From Warburgia ugandensis (Eukaryota > Streptophyta > Magnoliopsida > Canellales > Canellaceae), in NCBI GenBank assembly GCA_035236585.1, contig CP141132.1, positions 81,954,880 to 82,018,879 of the forward strand: 64,000 nucleotides of DNA, written 5' to 3'. This document shows positions 60,368-64,000 of the stretch, piece after piece; position 1 is the stretch's first letter, and each line of letters opens with the position of its first letter. A program made the position numbers and the translations under genes. The notes under the pieces were generated by a model. That model saw only the letters and a program-made list of their open reading frames with translations, was not told where the DNA came from and made no database searches.

Positions 60368-60605
60368 TAGATTACCATTACACCCAAAAGCTTATGCTGA
60401 TAGGAAGTGGATCAAGAATATTTATCAGGCTAATACACCTCCTCACAAGGAGGTCCCCTTCTTGGGCTTTTGTCTATGATTACATGGACCAAACACAATC
60501 TCATCTATCTTGCATTGGAAATTAATACGACATCTTAGGATTCAAATTCACGACATCTTGGTCAGTAAGGCTTTGATACCTTGTTCAAATTACCATTTGA
60601 TAAAA
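60368..60605 (-). mobile_element. TRIM-like element copy (fossil)
   Basis: Contains 'cccaaaagcttatgctgata' plus 'ggaagtgg' at the left and 'aaggctttgataccttgttc' plus 'aaattaccattt' at the right: the terminal-repeat core and primer-binding-site-like landmarks of the 4234-4482 family, on the minus strand. Confidence 0.5.
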
Positions 60606-61902
60606 GGTTACAGTATTTGAATCGCATATTAACTCGTTATTGAGGGAATGTCCCAAACTTAATTAAAGAAGGGGGTCTCCGGATCCATCTGGAAATCATT
60701 TTCTCGTGATTGATCTTTCTCAACTAATTAATTGATATGTTTCTGATTAGTTCTTATTTAGTTCAAACTTCAATTTGATCTTAATCATGCGTATTTCATG
60801 GTCTTTCCTGCTCGTGCATATGCATTGTAGAATAGTGTATCTCCATTCTGAACAAATGAACAAACCGTAACCCACCATTCAAGAAGAAAAGAATTTAAGC
60901 GGGGCTCGTCTTTCCCATGATCGCATCCATCTGTTTTGTGTGAAATTATGTGTCGATGACAATCCACAAAAACTCAGATCCATCCAAACGATGTGGGCAT
61001 CTGATTTTGGGGGTTTAAACAAAATGTTAGAAAATTCAAATGTAAAAGTGCATTTCAACAAGAAACCCTCCCAAAATCAAAGGCTTAAAATCATCCAGAG
61101 CAAGCTTCAAAAGACAAATTACTTGGATCAGTGAAAAGATTATGCCAAGTACCCTCATTTTGAGTGAAAATATGCAAACCCACGGTATAAAAACTCCTAT
61201 TCAAGTATTGCTCTCAGCCATTGGACCTCCTTTTTTTTATGTCTTAAAGAAACGTAGGATTTTATTGAATAGGGGGGGAAGGCCTTCCAATGGCCTCATA
61301 AATTAGGTCAAGATGATCAGAGTACAACCATCAACAAAGAAATCAAAATGCACAGTATAAGTTAGATAATTAAAGGCCCTCTACTCCCAGCAAGGTCAAA
61401 TACACACCTTCCCTAGCAAGACCATACACTACAAAATGATTAGACCTCTTGCTGGTTCTAAGTTTTCCTTATGAATCGCTTGAGTTTTGAGGAGTTTTTT
61501 ATCCTTCTTCTGGATTGTCGTTAATAAATTTTAATTTTAATCAATAAGTTAAGATCATCCAATCTCAATAGTGGGGCCAAAAATTAGCAAGATACTGATT
61601 GCCCATGGAGCAACCAAAATGCATGGGGATTCTGAGACAGATTAATAATAAAGAAATCTCTATGTCGAATGGGCTTGATCTGCATTGGCACCAGCTTTTT
61701 TTCTTTTTTCTTTTAATGATGATGATTCATTGGGGTCTAATGGAAGAGCTTGTCTCAAAAAGGGATTTGGATAGTAAGCGATGTGGAGCTTTGAGTTGAA
61801 GAAAAGGGAACGAAGAGATAATAGAAATGTAAGCTTTGTTTTAGAAGGGGATTCAGGCGATGATCAAGAGTAGCAGTCTCTGAATCTCAATAAGAAAACT
61901 CT

Positions 61903-61905
<3 letters not shown>
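60606..61905. other. Intergenic DNA, no gene seen
   Basis: A T8 run followed by 'atgtcttaaagaaacgtagg' and 'attttattg' at 61230-61270 may be the A-tailed end of a minus-strand retroposon, but no body was recognised. Confidence 0.45.

Positions 61906-61996
<91 letters not shown>
61906..61996. repeat. (GA)n microsatellite
   Basis: About 91 bp of uninterrupted GA, the longest in the window. Confidence 0.97.
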
Positions 61997-62001
<5 letters not shown>

Positions 62002-62500
62002 TATTGTCCAGCCCAAGTTCATAAAAAGAGTTTATAGAATGCTACAACCGAAATAATATGAGGAGGGAGGATTAGAGATGTGGGCACTGTAGGTCTTAGA
62101 ATTACATAATTCGTACATTGTGCTGAAACTGCAACTAATTATGGAGTAGATTGGATAAGAGGAGTTGGTGGTGAATACACAATTAAGGCAATATTTACAG
62201 CTCCAAGAGGAAAGCTGCACTTTTAGACCCCTAACAAGTTAAAAACAACCTTCAAGGCTTCAACCATAGTTACAGAGTTAGAATTCAAGAATAAATGGGC
62301 AAGGCTAACCTTTGGACAAATTTAACTTTGAGAAGGACTCTCGAGAAAGTAAAAAAAAAAAAAAAGCATTGATTAGGATGGTTAATTATTAACCTAAATT
62401 CAAAACTACATCTATGATAATATTTAAAAATTTAGCAAATTACTGGTAAAGTTTTTTTAATTAGATACATTTGGACAAGTTTCTAAACAACTACCTTGCA

Positions 62501-62505
<5 letters not shown>
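61997..62505. other. Intergenic DNA between two microsatellites
   Basis: No coding motif. Short frames only. Confidence 0.5.

Positions 62506-62560
<55 letters not shown>
62506..62560. repeat. (CT)n microsatellite
   Basis: About 55 bp of CT. With the GA tract 510 bp to the left it forms an inverted pair on the same strand. Confidence 0.97.
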
Positions 62561-62563
<3 letters not shown>

Positions 62564-64000
62564 CACAAGTATCCATCACACTCGCTCTTTTGGTCTTGTA
62601 TTCAAAGTTCAAGTTAGGAAAAAGGGGGCAAGCAAAAAGTAACAAAATTTGCAAAAAGGTTTAAAAAGCCAATAGCAAACTATTTAACAACTTCTTAGGC
62701 GTAATATTGTAGATAAAATATATAAGATATCATTATCTTAAATAAGAAATTATTTTATCATTGACATGTACTTTAAGCTTAAGATTGAAAAGTAATAAAA
62801 AAGAAAAAGTTACACAATTGATTTTAAATTATTTTTTAAATATAGAACAATTGAAACAGAAAAAAAGAAAACAAGTTTTATTTAAAAAGACGAGTTAGCT
62901 ATTCTCACTCTTTTAGAGTTTCTATAGGCTCTACTACAATGCAAAACGTGCCATTTTAACCTAGACATGATAAACCCATTTCTGTCTTTTTGATTATTTG
63001 ACAGTTCTTTTTTTCTTTTTCTTTTTCTTTTTCTTTTTTTTTTTTGGAAAAACAAAGCCATCCTCTTAAAAGAGAAATGGCACACGAGTTCGGAGGGAGA
63101 GATTGAGTATTCTTGCTTCTCTTGGGTAGAGGAGAAACTTACGCCTTCTCTCTCCCTTAGCTAGATCTTTGTCTGCATCGAAAGGGGCTTCATATCCATT
63201 GCTCTACATGGTGGTGCAAGCATGAAGGGATTGGCCCAAGACTCCATAAATAACCATGGGATTATTTCAATAAAATTAATCACCTTCGTTACCATTTCCA
63301 ACACTTCTTTTATTGAATCTGCACAATTAATCTCTAGCACATCCAAAATAAACCAGCTTTCATCTCTAACACCGTGACCAAAGCTTCACAATGATAGGAG
63401 GAGAGTAGAAAGTTTTGCTAAATGAGAGATGATACCTGATGTATGTTTTAATATTACTCTCAAGGGCACAAATTAAAGTAGTATTTTTATGCGAGTGAGG
63501 TCAATCCTACAAGGAATCTCATGGATTTTTAAGCATTTGGATCTTATTTAAATTACCTATCCTAACAAAGGAAAGATTGTATTGGATTTATTCTAAGAAT
63601 TATAAGAACATGGAAATAGAAACATGCATGGAGTTAGAGACTCAATCATGAATCTTAAACATCTAATCTTGACTTCAATCCTCAAGTTGAATGATATCTA
63701 GCAAGGCTCATGCATGTGAACCAAGGGAAAGAATAGTGTTATAAACTGAAGGCAAGCTAGAGAACCTAAATCATAAGAGTTAAAGGAAGGATAAGCTAAA
63801 CAAGGCAAGCAAAGAAAGAAAAGGAGTAAAGATGATTCAAAGATTACTATCTCTTGGCTATCACTACAAGAGATAGTTGGCCTTTGGATCAAGGGAATAA
63901 AGCACAAAACTAGAAACAAAATACAAAATACAAAGAAAAACACACAAGAAAAAGTGTGCATTAAACTAATAGCAAGGAAAGGAAGAAAGGTTAGGAAAGC
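62561..64000. other. Intergenic DNA to the window end
   Basis: About 62650-62825 weakly resembles the AT-rich dispersed repeat (copies A and B). A (TTTTTC)-like pyrimidine run lies at about 63007-63045. The 61-codon minus frame at 63161-63346 has no recognisable motif. Confidence 0.45.

Overview
This window is nuclear DNA from a flowering plant. It carries three intron-containing, plant-specific genes (a YUCCA flavin monooxygenase, a class C heat shock factor and an RD22-type BURP protein), an Au-type SINE, plant L1 and RTE LINEs, Ty1/Copia elements, and many long (GA)n/(CT)n microsatellites. Intergenic space is large and TE-rich. The exact lineage cannot be fixed from the sequence; a woody or early-diverging angiosperm would fit but is only a guess.

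Layout. 1-9170: gene-poor, AT-rich DNA with a TRIM-like mini retroelement (4.23 kb) and a complete Au-type SINE with target-site duplications (6.9-7.1 kb). 9171-13610: a degraded Ty1/Copia element with both LTRs. 15489-17807 (+): YUCCA gene in four exons, with a 74-bp CT tract in its leader. 20.3-27.6 kb: LINE debris, including a 5'-truncated L1 copy with a 19-bp perfect target-site duplication, an RTE stub, a GT/GA microsatellite and TRIM-like copies. 28.5-31.5 kb: a decayed but nearly full-length RTE LINE with tandem repeats in its 5' leader, set between ~90-bp direct repeats. 32-37 kb: SINE-like copies, a hAT-like MITE, and a long LTR-like block with a two-monomer minisatellite. 38.8-40 kb: nested short elements, two with clean target-site duplications.

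40429-41396 (-): class C heat shock factor in two exons. 42.4-45.7 kb: diverged tandem copies of a ~1.3 kb unknown repeat, the last of them apparently split by the next element. 45732-56062: a Copia element expanded to 10.3 kb by two separate ~3.15 kb long-LTR-like insertions, each with its own 5-bp target-site duplication. 58629-60082 (+): BURP gene in three exons with a TATA box and two CACATG boxes. The remainder to 64000 is repeat-rich intergenic DNA with two long GA/CT tracts.

The three genes are not co-regulated as a unit: they are separate transcription units for auxin synthesis (YUCCA), stress transcription (HsfC) and a stress- or wall-related apoplastic protein (BURP). I found no convincing new gene system. 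The most unusual material is repeat architecture: the nested LTR block, the minisatellites inside long LTRs, the RTE flanked by ~90-bp repeats, and the cluster of short elements with readable target-site duplications.
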